Assembly (NCBI RefSeq): GCF_041432775.1
Contig: NZ_JAPWAG010000015.1
Location: 1 to 56,641, forward strand
Reading direction: 5' to 3'
Source of the DNA: Pauljensenia sp902373545
GTDB lineage: Bacteria > Actinomycetota > Actinomycetes > Actinomycetales > Actinomycetaceae
Length of the DNA: 56,641 nt
Below the pieces are notes generated by a model, which saw nothing but the letters and a program-made list of their open reading frames with translations, was not told the DNA's origin and made no database searches. Position 1 is the first letter of the stretch; each line of letters starts with the position of its first letter. The position numbers and the translations under genes are program-made. Below, piece by piece: positions 35,721 to 44,335 of the stretch.

Positions 35721-38700
35721 TTACCCGATCAGGGCACCTGAAGGGCCGAAGACATAGGTGCGCCCATTGATTATCTGCACATCGGTCAACATCACTCCGT
35801 CAGGCCCCAGATAGTACCAGGCGTCACCCTGCTTGAGCCATCCGGTGCGCATCGCTCCTGTCAAGTCCAGGTAGTACCAGGCGCCGCCTACTTCTATCCA
35901 TCCGGTGTGCATATTGCCGGAGGATCCCAGGTAGTACCAGGAGCCGCGGTCAAACAGCCATCCGGTGCGCATGACGTTCGTAGCCGGGTCGAGGTAGTAC
36001 CAGTAGGGCCCTCCATACACGCCGTCACGCACCCATCCGTTCGCCAGCGCCCCGGTAGCGTCCGCGTAGACCCACTCGCCGCTCGGGCGCTTGAGGAACC
36101 CGGTCATCATGTAGCCGGAGGGGCCGAACTGGTAGTCGGCGCCGTCAATCGTGAACCATCCCCCGGCGAGGTAGCCGGTCTCGTTGGCACACACGTACCA
36201 CCAGCCGGTGGCGTCCTTGGCCCAGTGGCCGCCCGCGGGGCTCACGCACGGGCTGGGCGTGCCCGGGTTGCCGCTCGGCAGGTTGATCGGGAAGACCTCG
36301 GAGGGGTTCAAGCCGTAATCCCACGCGAGGATGTACGGGTTGGCGATGACGTCGCCCGTGCCGCCCTGATCGGTCCACGCCTGCTGGATCACGCTCATCG
36401 GAATCTCCACGTGGTACGTGTAGCGACCGTCGGCGCCGACACTGCCCTCGTCCTCGGTGAAGACGTGGCGGTAGAACCACAGGCCGTCGGCCGGATCGTG
36501 CAGGTCGACCGCCGCCAGCGGCGAGGCATCGGTGACGTCGAAGGTGACGACGAAGCCCTCATCCTTTCCGGAGTACACCAGCTCGGAAATGACGGGCGCC
36601 GCGGTGTCGAGGCGGAACATGTAGGAGATGGACTGCTCGGTGGGTGACGGCCCGTCGTTGCGGGCGGCAATCGTGAGCGTGTACTGGCCGTCGGGCAGAT
36701 CCTTGAACGCGTCTGCGGTGGCATCTAGGGCCGTGGGGTCGTGGTAGGCCTCGACCCACGTGTTCTCCTCTGTGCTCGTCAGGTAGATGGACTTCCAGTT
36801 CCGGTAGTTCGTCACCGACGCGACGGCTTCCCCGGCCTCGTTCGTGTAGGTGCTGGTCAGCGTGTGGACGCTGCGCAGTGTGCCCGTGCGCGGTTCGAGG
36901 ACCGTGGGGGCGCCCGAGGCCTCGGCCCGGGAGATCACGTAGCGCTGGGCGTTGGGGGCGCCGACGCGATCGGCTGCCTTGACGAGGGGGTTGTAGCCGA
37001 GGAGGTCGCCGGTCTTTCCGTTGATGATGGCCGAGGCGCGGGTGTGCGCTCCGCCGTCGGAGGCCAGCGCGTCGAAGATCGGAGCCTTACCCCAGTCGCC
37101 GTAGAAGCCCAGGAAGGGCACAGCGAGGTCGGGCTGACCCTCGGTACGCGAGGCGAAGCGCACGAAGCCGTCGAGGAAGGTGCCGGACGGCGCGTTGTCC
37201 GCGACATACTGGGCGAACTCGGCGCCGGGCGTCACGTCAACGCCGACGGTGGCCTCCCCGCCCGCGGGGACGGTCACGCTCGCGCCCTCCCCCGCCGACG
37301 AGGCGGAGCCGCTGAACGCGATGTCCACGCCACGGCCTCGCCAATCCGAGGAGTGCTCGGTGAAGAACCCTCCGTCGACGATCTCCGAGAGCGCCTGGGA
37401 GCCGAGCTCGTAGGTCGCGGGCGCGTCGGAAAGGTTGTGGAGGACGACGTCGAAGTGCCAGCCCTTGGTGCCGTCGCCCAGGTCCGCCTTGGGACGGGAC
37501 GGCTCGGGAGCACCCTTCACGGTCGGATACACGGACGAGGTCGTGGCCGCCAAGGCGTCAACCAGACCGGCTCCCTGCTTGCGCGGGGAGTACAGGGCGC
37601 CCGAGGTCTGGGCCGCGTCGGTCAGCGGGCGCGCGGTTCCCATGATGAGGTTCTGGACGACGTCGGCCTGCTCGCGCGCACTCATCGAGGCGAAGAGCGG
37701 GTCGGACTGGACGCGCTGGAGGACAATCGCGGAAATGCCCGCCATCTGCGGGGTCGCCATGGACGTACCCGAGGTTTGCTCGTACGCACCGTTCGGTATC
37801 GCCGAGAACACGTTGCCACCGGGCGCCGCGATCTCAGGCTTGAGGCGCAGGTCCGGGGACACGCCCCACGCGGAGAACTCGGAGGCCTCATAGATCGTGG
37901 ACTGGGGCAGGACCTGCCCCTCGGTCATCGTGAGGTGATGGTCGGCGGCCTCGAGCATCGCCAGGCCGTCGGCCTGGGAGATGAACGCAGCCGGGACGTC
38001 CTGGGTCGTCAGGTTCATGATGATCAGCGAGCCGACCGAGACGTTGTTGTAGACCAGGACAGCCGCAGGGTGCAGGTCGTAGAGGTTCTCAACCTTCTTC
38101 TGGTAGGTCATCTTGCCGCGCGAGACGAGCGCGATTTTACCGGACAGCCCGTTCGGGAACTTCTCCTTCAGGGCGGCAACATCCTCCTCGGAGGCGAATC
38201 CGGCGTCCACGTACTCGTAGGTGCCAGCCGGCAGGTCGGAGAAGTAGGCGACCTTCTCGCCGTTCATGCCGCGCGAGCGCTGGTAGCCGATGTCCATGCC
38301 GGCGGCCGTGAAGGCGTTCCGGATGAGCGCGTTCTCGACGGAGCCTACGGCCACGACCGAGGGGTAGGTGGCGGGCTCGTCCATCACAGAGGTGTCGGGG
38401 TCGGAGGCGTAGGGCAGGCCCTTGCCGGAGTTGTTGCCGTATCCGGTCGAGAAGGCGTTGCCCGCGGCCGCGTTGACGGTGATGCCCTCCTCCGCCAGCT
38501 TCTTGTAGACGGTCGCGTAGACCGAGTCGGCCTCGTTGTCCATGCCGGCCGTCCACCCCAGCGACAGGTTGATGACGTCCGGGTGCAGGACCACCATGTC
38601 GTCGAGGGAGGCGAGCAGCGCCGAATCCAGGAGCGCGTCGTCCTCGGTGCGCGTCACCTTGCCGACGATGATCTGCGCGTCGGGGGCCGTGCCGACGATC

Positions 38701-39536
38701 TTGTCGGCGTTACCGGCTGCGATGCCGGCGACGTGCGTCCCGTGGAAGCCCGAGCCGCCCTCACGCGGGGAGGCATCGTTGTCACCGTCCGCGTAGTCGT
38801 AGGCGAAGGGGAACTTCTCGTTGACGTACACGCCGGTCGTGCCCTGCCCCAGCTTGGGCCGCAGGGCGTCCACGGCATCCTCGGACAGGGCGGGCGTGGC
38901 GGCCAGCGCGGGCGTGAATGCCTGGTGCGTCATGTCCACGCCCGTGTCAATGACGGCGATGACCTTTCCCTCGCCCTTCTGGGTGACCTGGTCGGTGCGC
39001 ATCATGAGCTGGGCGCTCAGGTTCGCAGGGTCCTGCCCCTCCACCCTCGAGGCCCGGGTGCCGCCCTCGGCATCGACGGCGGCCACGTCGCTCACGTGCC
39101 CCTCGCGCTCAAGGAACGCGGCCGTGACGCCCGGGGCCTTGCGGATCGCGTCCAGCGACCCGGCGGGCGCCTTGAGGGCGAAGCCGTCCAGGACGTTGGC
39201 GTACTCGCGCTCCACGCTCACCGAGGCGTTTGGGAAAACCCCGGCCACGGCCTCGTTCACGGAGGACAGGGCCGCAGCGCGGTCGGTCCCATCGGCGAGC
39301 TGCACGATGATGCCGACGACACGCGCCGGGTCCTGGCCGGGCGAATCGGCCTCCTGCGTCTGCCCGTCCTTCGAGGTCAGCGCAGTATTGACGTCGCCCA
39401 CCGGGGCCGAGGCCGGGGTGTCCTGTGCGGGAAAGTGGCCTGGGAGCATCGGCGAAGCCACGGACGCTGGGCCCGTCACCACGAGCGCGAGCGCGCCGAC
39501 AAACGCCAGGAGGGAAGCTGGTTTCTTCATTGACAT
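35721..39536 (-). CDS. Subtilase D: secreted S8 protease with I9, PA and GW-repeat domains
   Basis: This 1271-residue paralogue has a signal peptide (1-28), an APVGDVNTALTS linker, an I9 propeptide (about 72-147), catalytic Asp197, His265 and Ser592 with Asn360, and a PA domain (about 435-545). Differences from A and B are FHGTHVAG in place of SHGTHVAG, TSGTSMATP in place of MSGTSMATP, and a small Gly/Arg insert before the His motif. The Fn3-like module reads DLHDPADGLWFYRHVF, and eight GW repeats end the protein, one of which has an inserted GVYGG. The start at 39536 (MSMKKP) matches the I9 lipoprotein start. A promoter TTGTCA-16-TAGCGT lies upstream. Confidence 0.92.
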   Translation of the reverse strand: MSMKKPASLLAFVGALALVVTGPASVASPMLPGHFPAQDTPASAPVGDVNTALTSKDGQTQEADSPGQDPARVVGIIVQLADGTDRAAALSSVNEAVAGVFPNASVSVEREYANVLDGFALKAPAGSLDAIRKAPGVTAAFLEREGHVSDVAAVDAEGGTRASRVEGQDPANLSAQLMMRTDQVTQKGEGKVIAVIDTGVDMTHQAFTPALAATPALSEDAVDALRPKLGQGTTGVYVNEKFPFAYDYADGDNDASPREGGSGFHGTHVAGIAAGNADKIVGTAPDAQIIVGKVTRTEDDALLDSALLASLDDMVVLHPDVINLSLGWTAGMDNEADSVYATVYKKLAEEGITVNAAAGNAFSTGYGNNSGKGLPYASDPDTSVMDEPATYPSVVAVGSVENALIRNAFTAAGMDIGYQRSRGMNGEKVAYFSDLPAGTYEYVDAGFASEEDVAALKEKFPNGLSGKIALVSRGKMTYQKKVENLYDLHPAAVLVYNNVSVGSLIIMNLTTQDVPAAFISQADGLAMLEAADHHLTMTEGQVLPQSTIYEASEFSAWGVSPDLRLKPEIAAPGGNVFSAIPNGAYEQTSGTSMATPQMAGISAIVLQRVQSDPLFASMSAREQADVVQNLIMGTARPLTDAAQTSGALYSPRKQGAGLVDALAATTSSVYPTVKGAPEPSRPKADLGDGTKGWHFDVVLHNLSDAPATYELGSQALSEIVDGGFFTEHSSDWRGRGVDIAFSGSASSAGEGASVTVPAGGEATVGVDVTPGAEFAQYVADNAPSGTFLDGFVRFASRTEGQPDLAVPFLGFYGDWGKAPIFDALASDGGAHTRASAIINGKTGDLLGYNPLVKAADRVGAPNAQRYVISRAEASGAPTVLEPRTGTLRSVHTLTSTYTNEAGEAVASVTNYRNWKSIYLTSTEENTWVEAYHDPTALDATADAFKDLPDGQYTLTIAARNDGPSPTEQSISYMFRLDTAAPVISELVYSGKDEGFVVTFDVTDASPLAAVDLHDPADGLWFYRHVFTEDEGSVGADGRYTYHVEIPMSVIQQAWTDQGGTGDVIANPYILAWDYGLNPSEVFPINLPSGNPGTPSPCVSPAGGHWAKDATGWWYVCANETGYLAGGWFTIDGADYQFGPSGYMMTGFLKRPSGEWVYADATGALANGWVRDGVYGGPYWYYLDPATNVMRTGWLFDRGSWYYLGSSGNMHTGWIEVGGAWYYLDLTGAMRTGWLKQGDAWYYLGPDGVMLTDVQIINGRTYVFGPSGALIG

Positions 39537-39658
39537 AAGCCTTCTCCATTGAGTATCACAGACGACTGCTGCCGGTGTGGGCACCCCCACGTCGCAGCCG
39601 CCTGAGACTACGCTACCGGAAAAGGCGAGAGTGACAATCTCAATCCCGCTTACCCAAC

Positions 39659-39720
39659 CGTTAAGCCCGACTGAATTGTCAAACGGGCCGGGCCCGGGAA
39701 CGCGAAACGCTGCGTTCCCG
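39659..39720. repeat. Duplicated terminator fragment with inverted loop
   Basis: Positions 39659-39702 repeat 40137-40180 with one mismatch over 44 bp, including the left arm of the terminator at 40164. The stem then continues only to CGTTCCCG (39713-39720). The 10-nt loop here (CGAAACGCTG) is the exact reverse complement of the loop in the other copy (CAGCGTTTCG), so the loop was inverted during duplication. Confidence 0.85.
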
Positions 39721-39907
39721 TCCTACTACCAGTAGGGCCCAGGTGCGCATGGAGGGGTGCGGCCCCTCCCTTTCGTGTCGTTGTGGTGTGATGTGGCCTA
39801 GGGCGAGGTGTTGGCCGGGGTTGTGGGTTGTCTTCCGGGCTTGGGTTGTCTTCTGCTTGGGGCACTTCGTGATGCCTTTGTGGCGCCTCATGTTGTGGTT
39901 CCTCAGA
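39721..39907. other. Non-coding spacer with partial hairpin-repeat element
   Basis: At 39724-39757 a fragment (CAGTAGGGCCCAGGTGCGCA) matches the right part of the hairpin repeat of copy B. The following 150 bp is G/T-rich on the plus strand (GTTGTGGGTTGTC-type sequence). No gene is seen. Confidence 0.5.
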
Positions 39908-40022
39908 AATGTCGCACGTAATTCCCCGACATGTATTTCAAACATTGAAATCACATCGTTGGAATTCTGCGGTTTTCCCGATACCTATGAAAAGTTAGGG
40001 TACCCAAATTACGTGCGAGTTT
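39908..40022 (-). repeat. 115-bp palindromic-end (MITE-like) element, copy 3
   Basis: This copy begins AATGTCGCACGTAATT and ends AATTACGTGCGAGTTT, and its reverse complement aligns along its length with copies 1 and 2, so it is inserted in the opposite orientation. The inner TTTCAAACATTGAAAT palindrome is kept. It lies between the two copies of the duplicated terminator, that is, within an insertion of about 430 bp. Confidence 0.8.
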
Positions 40023-40163
40023 TGGTTGATGAGGCACCCCAGGCGAACTCCTGTGTGCGGTCGTCGTCCCACGACACTGTCCACGATCCCCGGGACACTT
40101 CGAACACCACCCCCACACCCCACAATGCGAAGAGCCCGTTAAGCCCAACTGAATTGTCAAACG

Positions 40164-40207
40164 GGCCGGGCCCGGGAACGCAGCGTTTCGCGTTCCCGGG
40201 CCCGGCC
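40164..40207 (-). terminator. Terminator of the GW-repeat surface protein
   Basis: GGCCGGGCCCGGGAACG (40164-40180) and its reverse complement (40191-40207) form a perfect 17-bp stem with loop CAGCGTTTCG. It directly follows the minus-strand gene. A partial copy with inverted loop lies 480 bp away. Confidence 0.85.
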
Positions 40208-40229
40208 GGTGCGTGTCAGAGGCGTCAGG

Positions 40230-42092
40230 TCACTTGACCCATGCGCCGTTGGCGTCCAGGTAGTACCAGGTGCCACCCAGGTTGATCCAGCCGGTCTGCA
40301 TGGCACCCGAGGCGTTCAGGTAGTACCAGGTACCGCCCAGGTCCAGCCATCCGGTCTTCATAGCACCCGAGGCGTTCAGGTAGTAGTAGGTTCCGCCCAG
40401 GTTCAGCCAGCCGGTCGCCATCGCGCCGTTGCCGTCCAGGTAGTACCAGGTACCACCCAGGTTCAGCCAGCCGGTCTGCATAGCGCCCGAGGCGTTCAGG
40501 TAGTACCAGGTACCGCCCAGGTCCAGCCATCCGGTCTTCATAGCGCCGTTGCCGTCCAGGTAGTACCAGGTGCCACCCAGGTTCAGCCAGCCGGTCACCA
40601 TGTAGCCGTTCGCGTCGTGGTAGAACCAGGAGCCCTGGTCCATCACCCAGCCGGTGCGCATGTAGCCCCTGGCATCGAAGCGGAAGACGCGACGGTCAAT
40701 CGTGACTGCAGTGTTCGCCGGGTAGGAACCGTCAGCATTGCGGTACCACCAGCCCATCGAGTCCTGCATCCAGGTGCCCGTGGGAGCGGGCTGCGGCTGG
40801 GGCTGGGGGTCCGGCTGCGGCTGGGGCTGCGGGTCCGGCTGCGGCTGAGGCTGGGGATCGGGCTGCGGCTGGGGCTGCGGGTCCGGCTGAGGCTGCGGGT
40901 CCGGCTGCGGCTGAGGCTGCGGGTCCGGCTGAGGCTGCGGATCCGGCTGCGGCTGAGGCTGCGGATCAGGCTGAGGCTGCGGCTGCGGGTCCGGCTGCGG
41001 CTGGGGGTCCGGCTGAGGCTGCGGGTCCGGCTGAGGCTGCGGATCGGGCTGCGGCTGCGGGTCAACCCACGGCGCGGGAGCGGTCGCATCCTGCTTCAGG
41101 GACTTCACAACGGCGATCGTCGTCGCCGTTGCCTCGGTTCCGTCGGGCAGGGTGGCGGTCAGGTTCACCTGATCCCAGTCGGCAATGTTGCCGCCGGTGA
41201 TCGTCGCACTCTTGCCGTCCTCGGCAGCCTTCAGGATGACCACACCGCCATACTCCAGGCCCCAGGTCAGGGTCGCGTCCTTGAACTTCTCGGGCAGCAG
41301 CGGCTTGAGGGTAACGGTCTCACCCTCCTCCATGTCCACGCGGAGGTGATCGACGGCAATCTCGTCCTCGCCCAGCTCGGTGGCACAGACGTTGACGGTG
41401 GCCATCACCGGGTCGAAGACCATCGGATCCATGTAGTCAGCGACAGCCCTAACGTCCGAGCAGCCTTCCTTCAGGGCAGTCACGAGGCCCGACTCATCAT
41501 CGACGTTCAGGACGTCGATGTCATCGCCGGACCAATTGATCTTCGTCATGTTGGCGTTCTCAGGCTGGTGCGTGACGCCGATCATCGTCTGCTGACCAAC
41601 AGTCATGGTGAGCCGACCCGACTCGATACCGAAGTCGAGGGAGGTCATGGCGACGGGCTCGATCGCGACGTCGGCACGCTTCGAGGGCTTTCCGTCGCTC
41701 CCCCACGCAACGAGCTTCACGGTCGCGGGCAAGGCCTCCGTGTGGCCAGCCTTCGTCCAGGCCGCCTGGATGTCGGAGAACTTGATCTCAAAGCTGTAGT
41801 GGTGAACGCCGTCGGCGGTGACGTTGCCGGGGAAGTCGACGACGCGACGATAGAAGATGGCGTCGGTGGCCGGGTCGCGCAGGTCAATGCTGGACAGGCC
41901 CGGGTTGTCCTCGACCTTGAAGCTGACGGAACCGCCGAGCCCCTCACTGATGGTCGTGACACCAGAAATCGTGGGGCCGTACATGTCGGGGTCGGGCGCC
42001 GCAAACGCGGGGGCTCCGAAGGCTGCACCGGACGCCACCATCGCGCCGGTCGCCAAGGTCGCCAGGAACGCCCTATGAACTAACTGGGACAT
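40230..42092 (-). CDS. GW-repeat surface protein built from subtilase C-terminal modules
   Basis: This 620-residue secreted protein has a signal peptide (cleavage near AFA-AP, residue 32) and no protease or I9 domain. Residues about 38-145 carry LSSIDLRDPATDAIFYRRVV and YSFEIKFSDIQAAWTKAG, which align with the DLHDPADGLWFYRHVF and QQAWTDQGG module near the C-terminus of the subtilases. A BIG2-like Ig domain follows (about 150-230), then a further beta-rich region, a PQPDPQPQP repeat spacer (about 345-435), and seven to eight 20-residue GW repeats (LNLGGTWYYLDGNGAMKTGW). It is likely a wall-bound adhesin or spacer protein. A GGAG precedes the ATG at 42092. It is the first gene of the array in the direction of transcription. 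Confidence 0.85.
   Translation of the reverse strand: MSQLVHRAFLATLATGAMVASGAAFGAPAFAAPDPDMYGPTISGVTTISEGLGGSVSFKVEDNPGLSSIDLRDPATDAIFYRRVVDFPGNVTADGVHHYSFEIKFSDIQAAWTKAGHTEALPATVKLVAWGSDGKPSKRADVAIEPVAMTSLDFGIESGRLTMTVGQQTMIGVTHQPENANMTKINWSGDDIDVLNVDDESGLVTALKEGCSDVRAVADYMDPMVFDPVMATVNVCATELGEDEIAVDHLRVDMEEGETVTLKPLLPEKFKDATLTWGLEYGGVVILKAAEDGKSATITGGNIADWDQVNLTATLPDGTEATATTIAVVKSLKQDATAPAPWVDPQPQPDPQPQPDPQPQPDPQPQPDPQPQPQPDPQPQPQPDPQPQPDPQPQPQPDPQPQPDPQPQPQPDPQPQPQPDPQPQPQPDPQPQPQPAPTGTWMQDSMGWWYRNADGSYPANTAVTIDRRVFRFDARGYMRTGWVMDQGSWFYHDANGYMVTGWLNLGGTWYYLDGNGAMKTGWLDLGGTWYYLNASGAMQTGWLNLGGTWYYLDGNGAMATGWLNLGGTYYYLNASGAMKTGWLDLGGTWYYLNASGAMQTGWINLGGTWYYLDANGAWVK
40250..40625. repeat. 60-bp tandem coding repeats (GW repeats)
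   Basis: About six near-identical 60-bp units encode the 20-residue GW repeats. Identity between units is much higher than between the GW repeats of the subtilases, so they were recently homogenised and are likely to vary in number by recombination. Confidence 0.85.
40790..41065. repeat. Pro-rich minisatellite (PQPDP repeats)
   Basis: Alternating 18-bp and 24-bp units (GGCTGCGGCTGGGGGTCC-like) encode the PQPDPQPQPDP spacer. Changes in copy number stay in frame because every unit is a multiple of three. Confidence 0.85.
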
Positions 42093-42122
42093 ACTCACTC
42101 CAATGTTGATCCAACGAGCCAT

Positions 42123-42403
42123 ACCGCCCGGTTAGGCTTAAGGCTCGTAGGACGAACGCTACTGCGTAAATGAATACCTAGCAAGCCATTACCCACTTAC
42201 CACCCGCAAGATACAAGCTATTACGTGGAGCTTTCAGTGACACCTAGGCCCATTTTTAGGCCGGTTTTCAACGGCAAACTAACCAATGCACATATGTTTC
42301 GACTCGCGCGCACGTTTTCTCAATCACAGATCGTTTAAATTCCTGAATATTGCAATGAACCACTCTACTGTCTACCCGGTAAGCGCACGCCGCCCCGGCC
42401 TCG
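42123..42403. other. Non-coding leader region of the surface protein gene
   Basis: This A/T-richer region separates two minus-strand genes. It should hold the promoter of the GW-repeat protein. At its left end TAGCGT and TACGAG are -10 candidates. The right end carries a reverse copy of the dispersed 13-mer (42393-42405) that overlaps the stop codon of the next gene. Nothing else is recognised. Confidence 0.4.
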
Positions 42404-44125
42404 TCACTGCCGATCCGACAGCTCCAGGTTCGCGCGCACGACGATCCCGATGCGCTCAAGCATCGCATCATCAACCCAGCCCCCATCCAGGGCCGCCAGG
42501 CGCGGGTGCACGGGGGCCTCGTCGAAAAGACGATCGAAGCCGAGAATTCCTCGCCACAGCGGAATGAGCTCCTCGTGATAGGTGTGCCCGTGGCCGCCGG
42601 GCGCGGTCCCCGCGACGGGCAGGTCGGCGAGTACCTGAATGTAGGTCGCGAATCGCGTGAACTCCACGTTCAACGAGACGTCGCGCCCGGCGCGTTCGCG
42701 CAGCCAGTCCGGCTGCGTCCAGATGAGCTTGTTGGTCCACCACACGACCGGATCCGAAGGATGCTGAGCATAGACGACGCGCGGGAACCCCCACGGCCCA
42801 AGCTCGCGCCCATACAGGTCGGTACGCAGGTCCGAGGGCTCGTTGACGAAGCGCACGCGCCGAGCATTATGGACGACGGGGGCCACCTCGGGGCTGCCCT
42901 TGTGCCGAGCGGCCGTCAGGGCCGCATGCATCGGCGTGAATGAGGGAGTGCCCACCCACAGGGCACCATCCACCCGCGCCAGGACGTCCTCGAAGGACTC
43001 GAACACGGACTGCGACGCGAAGGCCCCCAAGGACTCACCGCACACGAAGAGGGCGGGTCGGTCGGCCTCGTCCATGAGATCCAGCTCGGCGCGCACGGCG
43101 GCAAACAGCGCGGCAGAGGCCTCCTGCGCGGGCTCGAGTCCCGTCAGCCAGTTCAGCGCCGAGGGCACGTAGGAGTACTGCAACGAGGCCGTGGCGCAGT
43201 TCCCGCGCGTGAGGAACTCCAGGGGCTGGACCTGCCACTCGTCCACCCACCCGGACCCGGTGGACGCCGCGATGAGGATGACGGCCCGGTCGAACGCGCC
43301 CGTGCGGTGCAGCTCGGCGACGACCGTGGCGGCCGCCTGCTCAATGCCCGACCCGCCCGTGGGCATCCCGGAGTAGACGCGGATGGGCTCCATCGCCACC
43401 CCACCACACACCTGCGCGATGTCGAGGCGCGAGGGGCCGCGCCCAAGGAAGACGCGCCCCTGCCCACCCACCGACTCCCAGGTGACGGACGAGGCCGGGG
43501 ACGCCGAACGCTCAGGGACGACAGGCTGGTAGATGCCGCGCGCCGTACGCATGTTGAGCTGCTCGGCCTTGCGGCGAAAGAAACCGATGCCGCCTCGCAG
43601 AATGACTTTGGACGTCAAGAAGAACATGATCGCGAACAGGATCACCATGCTCACCACGATGGCGGCCGGGCGCGGCATGTGCGCGTCCAGGGATGCGATG
43701 AGCATCCAACACAGCCGGTTCAGGGCTCCAACGATATGCAGCAGCATCCATGACACGACGACCGCTCCCGCGGTTCCCAACAGGTATTCGCCGAAGGTCT
43801 CCCCCGGCATGTTCACGAGCGCCGCAGCCTTGCGTGCCCTGCGATAAGACTGGATGACGGCGTAGATCCACCAGAGCGCAAAGAGAGCTCCGATTCCGAT
43901 GCGGAAGCCGAGCTCGACGGGCTCGGAGGCGCTGATCGTCAGGCCGGTCAGGCGAATGACAAGCTGGGCCACGTTCTGCACGACGACGCCGGCGACATAT
44001 CCGCAGGCGACCAGGATTCCCGAGGCAACGGCGTGCCAGGCCCACGAGCGCGCCATGAGCGAGGGGGACACGCTCACCGCGTACATCGCCAGCGCCGCAA
44101 TGACACCCAGAAACGACAAACCCAT
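42404..44125 (-). CDS. Membrane-anchored alpha/beta hydrolase (Abhydrolase_9 family)
   Basis: This 573-residue protein has five hydrophobic segments in residues 1-190 (MGLSFLGVIAALAMYAVSVS, GVVVQNVAQLVIRL and others), then an extracytoplasmic or cytoplasmic hydrolase domain. The domain has RVYSGMPTGGSGIEQAAATV, the nucleophile elbow ALFVCGESLGAFASQSVF (Ser in GESLG), and HGHTYHEELIPLWRGIL near the end with the catalytic His candidate. This order is that of the actinobacterial PF15420/PF10081 pair, whose substrates are unknown but probably lipids. The ATG at 44125 is chosen; longer in-frame sequence upstream has no membrane or conserved start. A linker near residue 245 contains SASPASS, encoded by the dispersed 13-mer (43488-43500). 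Confidence 0.82.
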   Translation of the reverse strand: MGLSFLGVIAALAMYAVSVSPSLMARSWAWHAVASGILVACGYVAGVVVQNVAQLVIRLTGLTISASEPVELGFRIGIGALFALWWIYAVIQSYRRARKAAALVNMPGETFGEYLLGTAGAVVVSWMLLHIVGALNRLCWMLIASLDAHMPRPAAIVVSMVILFAIMFFLTSKVILRGGIGFFRRKAEQLNMRTARGIYQPVVPERSASPASSVTWESVGGQGRVFLGRGPSRLDIAQVCGGVAMEPIRVYSGMPTGGSGIEQAAATVVAELHRTGAFDRAVILIAASTGSGWVDEWQVQPLEFLTRGNCATASLQYSYVPSALNWLTGLEPAQEASAALFAAVRAELDLMDEADRPALFVCGESLGAFASQSVFESFEDVLARVDGALWVGTPSFTPMHAALTAARHKGSPEVAPVVHNARRVRFVNEPSDLRTDLYGRELGPWGFPRVVYAQHPSDPVVWWTNKLIWTQPDWLRERAGRDVSLNVEFTRFATYIQVLADLPVAGTAPGGHGHTYHEELIPLWRGILGFDRLFDEAPVHPRLAALDGGWVDDAMLERIGIVVRANLELSDRQ

Positions 44126-44277
44126 GCGGACATTGTGCCAGGAGGCGGGTGCGCTCTCAGAGCAGGAACGAGGCCTCTCACCCCGAGGCACCCTCGCCCC
44201 GGCCGCAAGTGACAAGCGGGCGCATGGAAATGGATGCGATTGTAACGGGGTGCCCAGTGATGGCCGGAGATGTATTC

Positions 44278-44307
44278 TTGCCACCAGGTTAAGGCTTCAT
44301 CTACAAT
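44278..44307 (+). promoter_or_regulatory. Promoter of the type VII secretion toxin locus
   Basis: TTGCCA (44278-44283) and TACAAT (44302-44307) are separated by 18 bp, an unusually good sigma-A promoter for such DNA. A start near 44314 would give a leader of about 22 nt with GGGGGG before the ATG at 44336. Confidence 0.65.
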
Positions 44308-44335
44308 GGATATCGTCTATTGGTGGGGGGTGACA

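Noticed and set aside
24053..39536. Sortase anchoring of the subtilases
   Set aside because: No LPXTG-type motif or C-terminal membrane segment is seen; the GW repeats at the C-terminus are the likely means of retention.
40250..40625. Regular 60-bp repeats that could be taken for a CRISPR array
   Set aside because: They are in-frame coding units of the GW-repeat protein with no unique spacers, and no cas genes are present.
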